A stretch of DNA of 64,000 bases, from the NCBI RefSeq assembly GCF_004682015.1, contig NZ_SMLM01000003.1, positions 186,001 through 250,000 of the forward strand, read 5' to 3'. The notes beneath the pieces are model-generated. The model saw nothing but the letters and a program-made list of their open reading frames with translations, made no database searches and had not been told where the DNA came from. The number at the start of each line of letters is the position of its first letter. Within the stretch, counting starts at the first letter, position 1. A program made the translations under genes and the position numbers. Positions 19,169 to 26,426 of the stretch are shown here, piece after piece. This DNA is from Ramlibacter henchirensis (lineage in GTDB: Bacteria > Pseudomonadota > Gammaproteobacteria > Burkholderiales > Burkholderiaceae_C).

Positions 19169-19213
19169 ATGCTAAGCATACATATCAATTCGGGGCGCGG
19201 CAACCGCGCGCGG
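19169..19213. promoter_or_regulatory. Divergent promoter and operator of the gentisate operon
   Basis: On the minus strand TTGCCG and TATGCT are 17 bases apart, a good promoter for the catabolic operon. A perfect palindrome, ATGCTAAGCAT (19169-19179), overlaps the -10 box. The divergent MarR-type protein is the likely binder, which would block transcription until an aromatic ligand releases it. On the plus strand TACACT (19219-19224) is so close to the marR-type ATG that its mRNA may be nearly leaderless. Confidence 0.5.
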
Positions 19214-19231
19214 CTGGCTACACTCGCGCGC

Positions 19232-19669
19232 ATGCCCAAGAGCTTCGACTTCGAGCATGCGCCCGGCCACCTGATCCGCCGCGCGCACCAGGTCGCGGTG
19301 GCCATCTTCATGGAGGAAACCGGCGAGCACGAGGTTACGCCGGTGCAGTTCGCCATCCTCAATGCACTGATGGAAGACCCGGGCGAAGACCAGGTGACGC
19401 TGGCGGGCAAGGTCGCGTTCGATGCGGCGACGTTCGGCTCGGTCATCGGCCGGCTGGAAGCCAAGGGGTGGGTCAGGCGCGAGCCCGACGCGGCCGACCG
19501 GCGCCGCAAGCTCTTGTGGGTGACCCCCGCGGGGGAGCAGGCCGCGCTGGCGATGAAGCGGGCCGTGGCGCGTGCCCAGCGCCGCATCCTGGGTCCGCTG
19601 GAGCCGCAAGAGCGCGACACGCTGGTCGAGCTTCTCAACAAGCTCGTGCGCGGGCACGCCGCGGGCTAG
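19232..19669 (+). CDS. MarR-family regulator, probable repressor of the 3-hydroxybenzoate/gentisate operon
   Basis: Winged-helix regulator of 145 residues. The DNA-binding core includes VTPVQFAILNALMEDPG and RLEAKGWVRREPDAADRRRK, with the basic wing typical of MarR proteins. The ATG at 19232 was chosen because the longer reading into the promoter region has no similarity. It is divergent from the hydroxylase-first operon and faces a perfect palindrome in the shared promoter. Its 3' end overlaps the end of the convergent ferredoxin gene by 4 bases. Confidence 0.92.
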   Translation: MPKSFDFEHAPGHLIRRAHQVAVAIFMEETGEHEVTPVQFAILNALMEDPGEDQVTLAGKVAFDAATFGSVIGRLEAKGWVRREPDAADRRRKLLWVTPAGEQAALAMKRAVARAQRRILGPLEPQERDTLVELLNKLVRGHAAG

Positions 19670-19992
19670 GTCTGCGTCGGCGGCAAGTCGACCGTCAACC
19701 CATCCAGTTGCGGCCCCAGCGCGATCTGGCATGAGAGCCGGCTGTTCGGCTGCCTCGGCGACGCGGTGAATTCCAGCATGCCCAGTTCATCCTCGACGGG
19801 TGGGGGCAGGGCGGACGCGAAAGGCTCGCGCACGTAGACATGGCAGGTCGCGCAGGTCATCAGCCCGCCGCATTCGGCTTCGATGCCCTTCGCGTTTGCC
19901 GCCACCGCCGCCTGCATCAGGCTCTGGCCGGGCTTCGCGTCGAGGGTGAGCGCCTCGCCGCCGTCGGCGGGCACCAGGTGGACCTTGATCAT
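19666..19992 (-). CDS. Plant-type [2Fe-2S] ferredoxin
   Basis: Small electron carrier of 108 residues. The cluster cysteines are seen in CGGLMTCATC and the later LSCQIAL, the adrenodoxin-like spacing C-x5-C-x2-C-x(n)-C. It is the last gene of a three-gene operon after a Rieske oxygenase and a glutamine-synthetase-like ligase. It is the obvious electron donor for the Rieske protein. No ferredoxin reductase is encoded next to it, so one must be supplied from elsewhere. Confidence 0.93.
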   Translation of the reverse strand: MIKVHLVPADGGEALTLDAKPGQSLMQAAVAANAKGIEAECGGLMTCATCHVYVREPFASALPPPVEDELGMLEFTASPRQPNSRLSCQIALGPQLDGLTVDLPPTQT

Positions 19993-20003
19993 GGGAAGAA
20001 ATC

Positions 20004-21482
20004 CTAGAAGCGGCTGAAGTACTCGCGCCGGTGGAAATCGGCCTTGTCCTCGGCAGCGTCGTGGCGCTGCTGCTCCGAGGTCTTCAGCGTGGCGAAGTAG
20101 TCGATGAACGGGCGGCCGAACGCGTCGCACATCACCGCGTCGGACCGCAGCGCCTCCAGGGCTTCGCCCAGGCTGGTGGGCAGTTGCGCGTCGGCCTGGC
20201 CGTACGGCGAATCGGTCGCGGGCGGCGGTTGCAGCCGGCGCTCGATGCCGTCCAGGCCCGCATGGATCTGCGAGGCCATGTACAGGTACGCATTGGCGGA
20301 CGGCTCGCCGATGCGGTTCTCGATGCGCGTGCCCGCGTCGCCGCATTGGCCGATGACGCGCAGCATCGCGCCGCGGTTGTCGCGGCCCCACAGCACGGAC
20401 TGGGGCGCCAGCGCGTTCGGCCGGAAGCGGCCGAAGCCATTGACGGTGGGCGTGCAGAACACCGCCATCGCACGCGCATGCTCCAGCAGTCCCGCCAGGT
20501 AATGCGAGCCAAGGTCCGACAAGGTGTGCGCGGCGTCCGCGGGCGTGCTCCCGGCGCGCGGCGTTTCGCGCTGGAAAGCGTTGCGGCCGCCGTCCGCCTC
20601 GACCAGCGACTGGTGCAGGTGCCATCCGCTGGAGATGATGTTGGGGAAGGGCGGGCGGCACATGAACGTGGCGTGGTAGCCCGCGTGCCGCAGCGCCTGC
20701 CGCACCCCATTGCGGAACAGCACCATGTTGTCGGCCGCGGTCATCGCGTCGGTCACGTCGAACACCGCTTCCACCTGGCTGGGCCCGAGTTCGATCTCCA
20801 GCGACAGCAGCGGCAGGCCCAGCGCCTGCGCGGTGCGCTGCACGATGCGCAGCGGCTCCTCGGCCATGTCGAACGCGCTCTCGGCCAGCAGGTTGTAGCC
20901 GGGGTGCACCATCTGCACCTGGGGCGGCAGGCCCGGCCACGCGGCCTGCTCGGGGTCGACCTGGGCCGTGTTGTCCGTGATGCGGTAGATGTGGAACTCG
21001 ACCTCCAGCCCGCAACGCATGCTCAGGCCGGCCTTGTCGAGCCGGGCCAGAGCGCGCTGCAGCACGCGCCGAGTGTCCAGCTCGACGGGCGTGCCGTCCT
21101 GGAACCAGGGCTGTGCGCGCAGCCAGCCGGTGGCGGCGGTCCATGGCAGCTGGTGGAAGCTCTCGGGGTCGGGCAGCAGCACCAGGTTGTTGGCGAAGCC
21201 GAAGCCGGGCAGGCTCGCCGTGCCGCCGCGTTCGAACACCTTGTAGGCCGTGCGGTCCGAAGTGTCCTTGAGCATCAACGTGCTGACCATGCCGATGCCT
21301 TCGTCCAGCGCACGGCGCACCGCGGAAGCCACCAGCGTCTTGCCGCGCGTGACGCCGTGCACGTCACACCAGACGATTCGCACCAGCTCGAGGCCCGCTG
21401 CCTCGATCAGCCGCGCGGTGCGCTGCGCCGCCTGCTCACGGGCGGGGCCGTGAAGGCCGCAGAGCTCGGCGAAGCGGGTCAC
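20004..21482 (-). CDS. Glutamine-synthetase-like ligase (gamma-glutamylamide synthetase type)
   Basis: 492-residue member of the glutamine synthetase superfamily, with GS signatures GLEVEFHIYR, PSSxxxHLHQSL-like SSGWHLHQSL and FRPNALAP. It is not the housekeeping GlnA: the N-terminus is longer and starts with EAAGLELVRIVWCDVHGV. Related enzymes join glutamate to amines, as in aniline or isopropylamine catabolism. Its GTG overlaps the Rieske gene stop as GTGA and ferredoxin follows after 11 bases. A role in activating or protecting an amine before or during oxygenation is inferred from context. Confidence 0.85.
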   Translation of the reverse strand: MTRFAELCGLHGPAREQAAQRTARLIEAAGLELVRIVWCDVHGVTRGKTLVASAVRRALDEGIGMVSTLMLKDTSDRTAYKVFERGGTASLPGFGFANNLVLLPDPESFHQLPWTAATGWLRAQPWFQDGTPVELDTRRVLQRALARLDKAGLSMRCGLEVEFHIYRITDNTAQVDPEQAAWPGLPPQVQMVHPGYNLLAESAFDMAEEPLRIVQRTAQALGLPLLSLEIELGPSQVEAVFDVTDAMTAADNMVLFRNGVRQALRHAGYHATFMCRPPFPNIISSGWHLHQSLVEADGGRNAFQRETPRAGSTPADAAHTLSDLGSHYLAGLLEHARAMAVFCTPTVNGFGRFRPNALAPQSVLWGRDNRGAMLRVIGQCGDAGTRIENRIGEPSANAYLYMASQIHAGLDGIERRLQPPPATDSPYGQADAQLPTSLGEALEALRSDAVMCDAFGRPFIDYFATLKTSEQQRHDAAEDKADFHRREYFSRF

Positions 21483-22891
21483 GCCGGCTCCGTGCCGGCC
21501 TTGGCTTGCACCGGAGCAGCCGCGCCGGTGGCAGTCGCCCAGGGCGCGCGTTCGCGCTTGGCCTTCAGTTGGGCCTGCGACCAGTTCGGCCACTCGCCGG
21601 CGGGCGCGATGCCGTCCACGGTGTCGGGGCCGTGCATCTGCGGCGCCAGAGCGGCGTCGGCCACCCCGGGCGGGGTGCCGCCCGCCTGCACGGTCTCGAT
21701 CGCCTTGAGCAGCATGCGCCGGTTGGCCATGATCACCTTGTCGCTGGTGCCCAGGTGTTCGCGGGTGCGGTCCTGGATCGGGCCCATGCTCTCGCACGCC
21801 CACTGGTCGTGCACGTTGATGTCTTCCTCGCCCATGCCCAGGAAGGTGGTGGTGCGCTGCTCCTCGGGGTTGAAGCCCCAGTTGTTGTGGCGCCCCGCCC
21901 GCGGGATGTAGTCCGGCAGCGTGATGAACTGCAGCCGCTGCCGCCGCATCGCCTCCTTGTCCACCGGTCCCGCGAAGCTGGTGAAGATGGAGTACCAGTA
22001 GGTGTGCGTGTCGTCCACCGGCAGGTGCAGCTGCGTGATGGTCAGCGTCTCCGACAGCGGGATGACGAACGTCTGCGGGAAGATCGCGTTGGTGATGCGC
22101 ACGTGCGTGAGCTCCTGCGTCATCGGCCGCAGCGCGGTGAGCTGCAGCCCCCAGGGCCTGGCCTCGAACGAGATCTCGGGCTGGTGGAACTCACGCATGA
22201 TCCGTGTCATCGGCCAGCGCTCGCCGCCCTGGAATTCGCCGGCGCTCGCGCTGCGGAACTGCTTGCCCGCGGCGTTGTCGCCGATCGCTTCCAGCGGAGC
22301 GTCGTTCAGGAAGCGGTGCAGGAAGGAGGGATGCGCCGGATCGATCCCGACTTCCAGCGCCTGCAGCCAGTTGCAATTCCAGAGGCCCTTGAACGCGAAG
22401 GTGTGGGTCGAGGGCGCGACGAAGCAATCGAACTGCGGAAAGGGCGGCGGTTCGGCGTCCGGCTCGCCGAACCAGGCGAACAGGATCCCGCTCTTTTCCA
22501 GCACCGGATAGCTGCGCTGGCGCACCCGCTCGCAGAGCTTGCTGCCGGCGGGCTCAGCGGGCGTTTCCAGGCACGCGCCGGTCGCGTCGAACTTCCAGCC
22601 GTGGAACGGGCAGCGCAGGCCGTCGCCTTCATTGCGGCCGAACGACAGGTCGGCGCCGCGGTGCGGGCAGTCGCGGTCGAGCAGGCCCCAGCGGCCCTGC
22701 TGGTCGCGAAACAGCACCAGGTCCTGGCCGAGCGCGCGCAGCGCCTTGACCGGCCGCTGGGCCATGCGCGGGTCCAGCGCCGGATCGAATTCGTCCACCA
22801 GAGCCACCGGCTGCCAGTACCGGCGCAGTACCGCGCCGCAGGCGGTGCCGGGGCCGATGCGCGTGAGCAGTTCGTTCTGATCGGCCTTCAT
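21479..22891 (-). CDS. Rieske non-heme iron oxygenase, large subunit
   Basis: Ring-hydroxylating or demethylating oxygenase, 470 residues. The Rieske cluster ligands are Cys75-x-His77 and Cys94-x2-His97 (CPHRGADL, CPFHGWKF). The mononuclear iron site fits Asp184-x2-His187-x4-His192 in GIDPAHPSFLH. Length and motif spacing resemble the phthalate/vanillate oxygenase group, which has only alpha subunits, and no beta-subunit gene is present. It is the first gene of an operon with a glutamine-synthetase-like ligase and ferredoxin. Substrate unknown; an aromatic or N-alkyl amine adduct is one possibility. Confidence 0.9.
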   Translation of the reverse strand: MKADQNELLTRIGPGTACGAVLRRYWQPVALVDEFDPALDPRMAQRPVKALRALGQDLVLFRDQQGRWGLLDRDCPHRGADLSFGRNEGDGLRCPFHGWKFDATGACLETPAEPAGSKLCERVRQRSYPVLEKSGILFAWFGEPDAEPPPFPQFDCFVAPSTHTFAFKGLWNCNWLQALEVGIDPAHPSFLHRFLNDAPLEAIGDNAAGKQFRSASAGEFQGGERWPMTRIMREFHQPEISFEARPWGLQLTALRPMTQELTHVRITNAIFPQTFVIPLSETLTITQLHLPVDDTHTYWYSIFTSFAGPVDKEAMRRQRLQFITLPDYIPRAGRHNNWGFNPEEQRTTTFLGMGEEDINVHDQWACESMGPIQDRTREHLGTSDKVIMANRRMLLKAIETVQAGGTPPGVADAALAPQMHGPDTVDGIAPAGEWPNWSQAQLKAKRERAPWATATGAAAPVQAKAGTEPA

Positions 22892-22909
22892 GCGGCCTCC
22901 TTCCAAAAA

Positions 22910-22919
22910 CGGTATACCG
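22910..22919. promoter_or_regulatory. Palindromic operator between Rieske operon and GntR gene
   Basis: CGGTATACCG is a perfect 10-bp palindrome in the 57-base divergent intergenic region. GntR/FadR-type proteins often bind GGTATACC-like sites, and the adjacent gene encodes such a protein. It lies 19 bases upstream of the Rieske gene ATG, so binding would block that operon. Confidence 0.55.
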
Positions 22920-22948
22920 AAAATCAACTTCAGTGTACAGTCGCTGCC

Positions 22949-23671
22949 ATGAACCTGCAAGAGACGGTGCTGATCCAGCTGCGAGACCTGATCCTGCGCG
23001 GAGAGTTCGCGCCGGGACAGCGGCTGGCCGAGCAGCAGCTCGCCGAGCGGCTGGGCGCCTCGCGCACGCCAGTGCGGGCCGCGCTCGTCGCGCTCGAGCA
23101 GGAGGGCCTGGTCGAGGCCAACGAGACCGGCAAGTACCTGGTGCGGCGCTTCACGCCGCGCGAGGTGGCCGATGCGATCGCCGTGCGCGGTCACCTGGAA
23201 GGCATGGCCGCCCGGCTGGTGGCCGAGCACGGCGTTTCGCGGCAGCTGCAGCTCGACCTCGAGGCGTGCCTCGAGGAAGGCGACCGCCTGCTGGCGGCCG
23301 ATCCGCTCGCCTACGACAACTACGCAGGTTATGCGGCGATGAACGACCGGTTCCACGCGCTCATCCTCGAGGCCAGCGGCAATCGCGCGCTTCAGCGCGC
23401 CATCGCCTTGAACAACGCGCTGCCCTTCGCGCCCGCGTCCGCGATGCTTCCCATGCAATCGACCCTCCAGCAGGACCGCGACTGGATGCTGTACGCGCAC
23501 CGCCAGCATCACATGCTGTTCGACGCGTTGCGGCGAGGCGAGGGCGCGCGCGCGCAGGCGCTGGCGGTGGAGCACACCGAGGTGGCGCAGATGAACCTGC
23601 GGCTCGCGCTCGACCGCCGCAGCGAGACCGAACGCGTGATGCCGGCGATCCGCCTGGTCGTCGGGCGGTGA
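22949..23671 (+). CDS. GntR-family (FCD domain) transcriptional regulator
   Basis: 240 residues: an N-terminal winged-helix domain (RLAEQQLAERLGASRTPVRA) and a C-terminal all-helical FCD ligand-binding domain with a metal-type histidine pattern in NDRFHALILEASGN. It is divergent from the Rieske/ligase/ferredoxin operon and very probably controls it through the CGGTATACCG palindrome. The stop overlaps the azlC GTG start as GTGA, so regulator and exporter are coupled. Confidence 0.93.
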   Translation: MNLQETVLIQLRDLILRGEFAPGQRLAEQQLAERLGASRTPVRAALVALEQEGLVEANETGKYLVRRFTPREVADAIAVRGHLEGMAARLVAEHGVSRQLQLDLEACLEEGDRLLAADPLAYDNYAGYAAMNDRFHALILEASGNRALQRAIALNNALPFAPASAMLPMQSTLQQDRDWMLYAHRQHHMLFDALRRGEGARAQALAVEHTEVAQMNLRLALDRRSETERVMPAIRLVVGR

Positions 23672-24366
23672 GCGAAGCGCCCGTCCGTTTCACGCGGGAA
23701 GGCATCTGGCGCGGCTTCGTGCTGGCGCAGCCGCTGGCGCCGGGCGTTGCGGTCTACGGCCTCGTGTTCGGGGCGCTGGCCGCAGAGCGCGGCCTGTCCT
23801 GGCTGCAGGCGACGCTCATGAGCGTGTTCGTCTATTCCGGCAGCGCGCAACTCGCCGCGCTGCAGGTGTGGAGCAGCCATTCATCGGCCGTGCTCGCATT
23901 GGCGGTGACGGTGGTCGCGATCAACGCGCGCTACGTTCTCTATTCCGCCGCGATCCAGCCCTGGCTGTCGCAGGTCTCGCGTCCGCGGGCGCTGGGCACG
24001 CTCTTCCTGCTCGGCGACGGCAGCTGGGCGCTGGCGATGCGGGAACACGCGGCCGGTTACCGCGACGCCGGCTTCATCCTCGGCAGCGGCCTGGCCGGCT
24101 TCATCCCGTGGGTGGGCGGCACGCTGGTGGGCCAGTTGCTCGCGCGCGAGATGCCCGACCCGCGCGCGTGGGGACTGGACTTCATGCTGCCTGCGTTCGC
24201 CGCAGCGATCGGCATTTCGCTCTGGCGAGGACGAACCGACGTCGCGCCTCTCGCCTGCGCCATCGCCGTCGCGCTGCCCATGGAGCTGTGGGCGCCGAGC
24301 GGCTGGACCATCGTGCTGGCCGGGCTGGCGGCCGGCGTCGCCGGAGCGTTGCGCCATGGTCGCTGA
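23668..24366 (+). CDS. azlC: AzlC-family amino acid exporter subunit
   Basis: Large subunit of an AzlCD-type exporter, 232 residues with several hydrophobic segments. It shows the family features GVAVYGLVFGALAAERGLSW and FVYSGSAQLAALQ. AzlCD proteins export branched-chain amino acids or analogues. It starts at a GTG inside the GntR gene stop and overlaps azlD by 11 bases. Linkage to the amine-type oxygenase operon may mean export of a product or toxic amino compound. Confidence 0.92.
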   Translation: MSEAPVRFTREGIWRGFVLAQPLAPGVAVYGLVFGALAAERGLSWLQATLMSVFVYSGSAQLAALQVWSSHSSAVLALAVTVVAINARYVLYSAAIQPWLSQVSRPRALGTLFLLGDGSWALAMREHAAGYRDAGFILGSGLAGFIPWVGGTLVGQLLAREMPDPRAWGLDFMLPAFAAAIGISLWRGRTDVAPLACAIAVALPMELWAPSGWTIVLAGLAAGVAGALRHGR

Positions 24367-24667
24367 CGCAACTTTCTACCTCGCGGTCGTCGGCATGGCC
24401 GTGGCCTCGTACGCCTGCCGCGTCGGCGGCTTCCTCCTCATGGGCTACCTCACCATCACGCCGCGGCTCGAAGCCGCGCTGCGGGCGATGCCGATCGGCG
24501 TGATGGCGGGCATCGTCGCGCCTTCGGTTGCTGCGGGCCGCCCGCCCGAAATCGCGGGCCTGCTGGCCGTCGCCCTCGTGATGAAGCTCACCCGCAGCGA
24601 CATCGCCGCCGCAGTGGCGGGCGCGGCCGTCGTGGCCATCGGCCGGCGCTGGATGGCCGCGGGCTAG
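24356..24667 (+). CDS. azlD: AzlD-family exporter subunit
   Basis: Small partner of AzlC, 103 residues with about four transmembrane stretches, and the typical RVGGFLLMG and ALRAMPIGVMAGIVAP segments. It overlaps the azlC end, normal for this pair, and ends 18 bases before the next gene. Confidence 0.93.
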   Translation: MVADATFYLAVVGMAVASYACRVGGFLLMGYLTITPRLEAALRAMPIGVMAGIVAPSVAAGRPPEIAGLLAVALVMKLTRSDIAAAVAGAAVVAIGRRWMAAG

Positions 24668-24685
24668 GTTTATGCTCGCAGCGCT

Positions 24686-25327
24686 ATGAAGCTGCACAAC
24701 TACTTCCGCTCCTCGGCGTCGTTCCGCGTGCGCATCGCGCTGGAGCTCAAGGGCGTGACGTACGAGTACCTGCCGGTGCACCTGGTCAAGGGCGAGCACA
24801 AGCAGGAGGCCTATTCGGCCGTGTCGCCTTCCGGCCTCGTGCCCACGCTCGTCACCGACGAAGGCGAGCGCATCGGGCAGTCGATGGCCATCATCGAATA
24901 CCTCGACGAGACGCATCCGCAGCCGCCGCTGCTGCCACGCGATCCGCTCGGCCGCGCCCGCGTGCGTGCGCTGGCGCAGCTGATCGCGTGCGAGATCCAC
25001 CCGCTCAACAACCTGCGCGTGCTCAAGTACCTGGTGCGCGAGCTGAAGGTGCCCGAGGAAGCCAAGAACGGGTGGTACCGCCACTGGGTGCGCGACGGGT
25101 TGCTGGCGTTCGAGCGTGAACTCGCGCAGCTGCCGCGCGGCACCTATTGCTACGGCGACACGCCCACGCTGGCCGACTGCTGCCTGGTGCCGCAGATCTT
25201 CAATGCGCAACGCTTCAAGACCGACCTGTCCGGGCTGGACCGCACGATGGCGGCGTTCGACAACTGCATGAAGCACCCGGCCTTCCAGAAGGCCCAGCCT
25301 TCCAACTGCCCGGACAACGAGCCTTGA
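24686..25327 (+). CDS. maiA: Maleylacetoacetate/maleylpyruvate isomerase (GST zeta class)
   Basis: Glutathione-dependent cis-trans isomerase, 213 residues. The active-site loop reads SSASFRVRIAL, with serines where many MaiA proteins have SSCSxR; the NagL-type maleylpyruvate isomerases share the SSASYRVR form. The gentisate operon at 12-19 kb encodes no isomerase, so this enzyme could supply the missing maleylpyruvate to fumarylpyruvate step. It is however linked to pgeF, suggesting a housekeeping role, so the choice between tyrosine and gentisate pathways stays open. Confidence 0.88.
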   Translation: MKLHNYFRSSASFRVRIALELKGVTYEYLPVHLVKGEHKQEAYSAVSPSGLVPTLVTDEGERIGQSMAIIEYLDETHPQPPLLPRDPLGRARVRALAQLIACEIHPLNNLRVLKYLVRELKVPEEAKNGWYRHWVRDGLLAFERELAQLPRGTYCYGDTPTLADCCLVPQIFNAQRFKTDLSGLDRTMAAFDNCMKHPAFQKAQPSNCPDNEP

Positions 25328-26118
25328 TGGGCGAAGCGCGCGACGCCTTCCTGCGTCCCGACTGGCCCGCGCCGCCGAATGTTCGCGCGCTGTGTTCGCT
25401 GCGCGAGGGCGGCGTGTCCACGGGGCCTTATGCGAGCCTGAACCTCGGCGACCACGTTGGCGATGAAGCGCAGGCGGTCGCCGAGAACCGGAGCCGATTC
25501 GCTTCGGCACTGCAGGCCCGCCCCGTGTTCCTGCAGCAGGTGCATGGCGCGAACAATGTGCGACTCGCTCTCGACAGCCCGGACGGACTGCAGGCCGACG
25601 CCTGCTGGACGCGCGAGCGCGACCTGGCCTGCACGATCATGGTCGCCGACTGCCTGCCGGTGCTGCTGGCCGATCGTGCCGGCAGCTGCATCGCCGCGGC
25701 GCACTGCGGCTGGCGCGGCCTGGCGGGCAGCAACGGGCGCGGGGTGCTGGAGTCGCTGTGGGATGCGTGGTGGCCGCAAATAGCGAACCGCCAGCAGGCC
25801 GCGGCGGACCTCACGGTCGCATGGCTGGGCCCCTGCATCGGCCCGACGGCTTTCGAAGTCGGCGATGAAGTGAAGGCCGCATTCGAAGTGTCGGAGGCGA
25901 AGGCCGCAGGACATTTCATTGCGGCCGCTTCAAAAGGCAAGTGGCTGGCCAACCTGCAAGGCCTCGCGCGCGATCGCTTGCACGCCCTGGGCGTGCGCAG
26001 CATCCACGGCAACGACGGCAGCACCGGCTGGTGCACCGTCTCCGATCCCTCAAGGTTCTTTTCGCACCGGCGCGACCGGGTCAGCGGGCGTTTCGCCGCC
26101 GCCGTCTGGCTGGCCTGA
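25327..26118 (+). CDS. pgeF: Peptidoglycan editing factor PgeF (YfiH/multicopper polyphenol oxidase family)
   Basis: 263-residue member of the YfiH/DUF152 family. The zinc-site residues appear in LQQVHGANN, VADCLPVL and AAHCGWRGLAG. E. coli PgeF removes wrongly incorporated amino acids from peptidoglycan precursors. The ATG overlaps the maiA stop by one base (TGATG). The last 69 bases overlap, on the opposite strand, the end of a small membrane protein gene. Confidence 0.93.
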   Translation: MGEARDAFLRPDWPAPPNVRALCSLREGGVSTGPYASLNLGDHVGDEAQAVAENRSRFASALQARPVFLQQVHGANNVRLALDSPDGLQADACWTRERDLACTIMVADCLPVLLADRAGSCIAAAHCGWRGLAGSNGRGVLESLWDAWWPQIANRQQAAADLTVAWLGPCIGPTAFEVGDEVKAAFEVSEAKAAGHFIAAASKGKWLANLQGLARDRLHALGVRSIHGNDGSTGWCTVSDPSRFFSHRRDRVSGRFAAAVWLA

Positions 26119-26337
26119 AGCGGCCTTCTGCTGGGCTTCCCATTCGGCCTGTTCGCGGGCCTTGATGGCCTTCTTGCGGGCCGGGGTGGCCATGATGTAA
26201 ACCACCAGAGACACCGGCCCCACGCCATAGAGAAGAAAGGTGAAGATGGCACCCAGCACGGTGCCGTCGGTGCTGGTGGCTTCGGCCACGGCCATCATCA
26301 GTGCGACGTACAGCCAACCTATCGCAACCAGGTACAT
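26050..26337 (-). CDS. Small conserved membrane protein
   Basis: 95 residues with two hydrophobic segments (about 2-20 and 28-50) and a charged tail rich in Lys and Arg (ATPARKKAIKAREQAEWEAQ). Proteins of this kind beside pgeF are common in Comamonadaceae, as far as I recall. Its 3' end overlaps pgeF tail to tail by 69 bases. No function can be assigned. Confidence 0.75.
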   Translation of the reverse strand: MYLVAIGWLYVALMMAVAEATSTDGTVLGAIFTFLLYGVGPVSLVVYIMATPARKKAIKAREQAEWEAQQKAASGQPDGGGETPADPVAPVRKEP

Positions 26338-26355
26338 CGGCTCAGCCGCAGAAAG

Positions 26356-26372
26356 ATGTTGCGGTGCAACAT
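26356..26372. promoter_or_regulatory. Inverted repeat upstream of phaC
   Basis: ATGTTGC and GCAACAT flank GGT, a perfect 7-bp inverted repeat about 55 bases before the phaC start. PhaR-type repressors of polyhydroxybutyrate genes bind TGC-rich inverted sites, so it is a candidate operator. No phaR gene lies in the window. Confidence 0.4.
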
Positions 26373-26426
26373 GAACGGTGAAATACTCCGGGATTACCCT
26401 AAGAAGAGAACATCAGGAGACAACAG

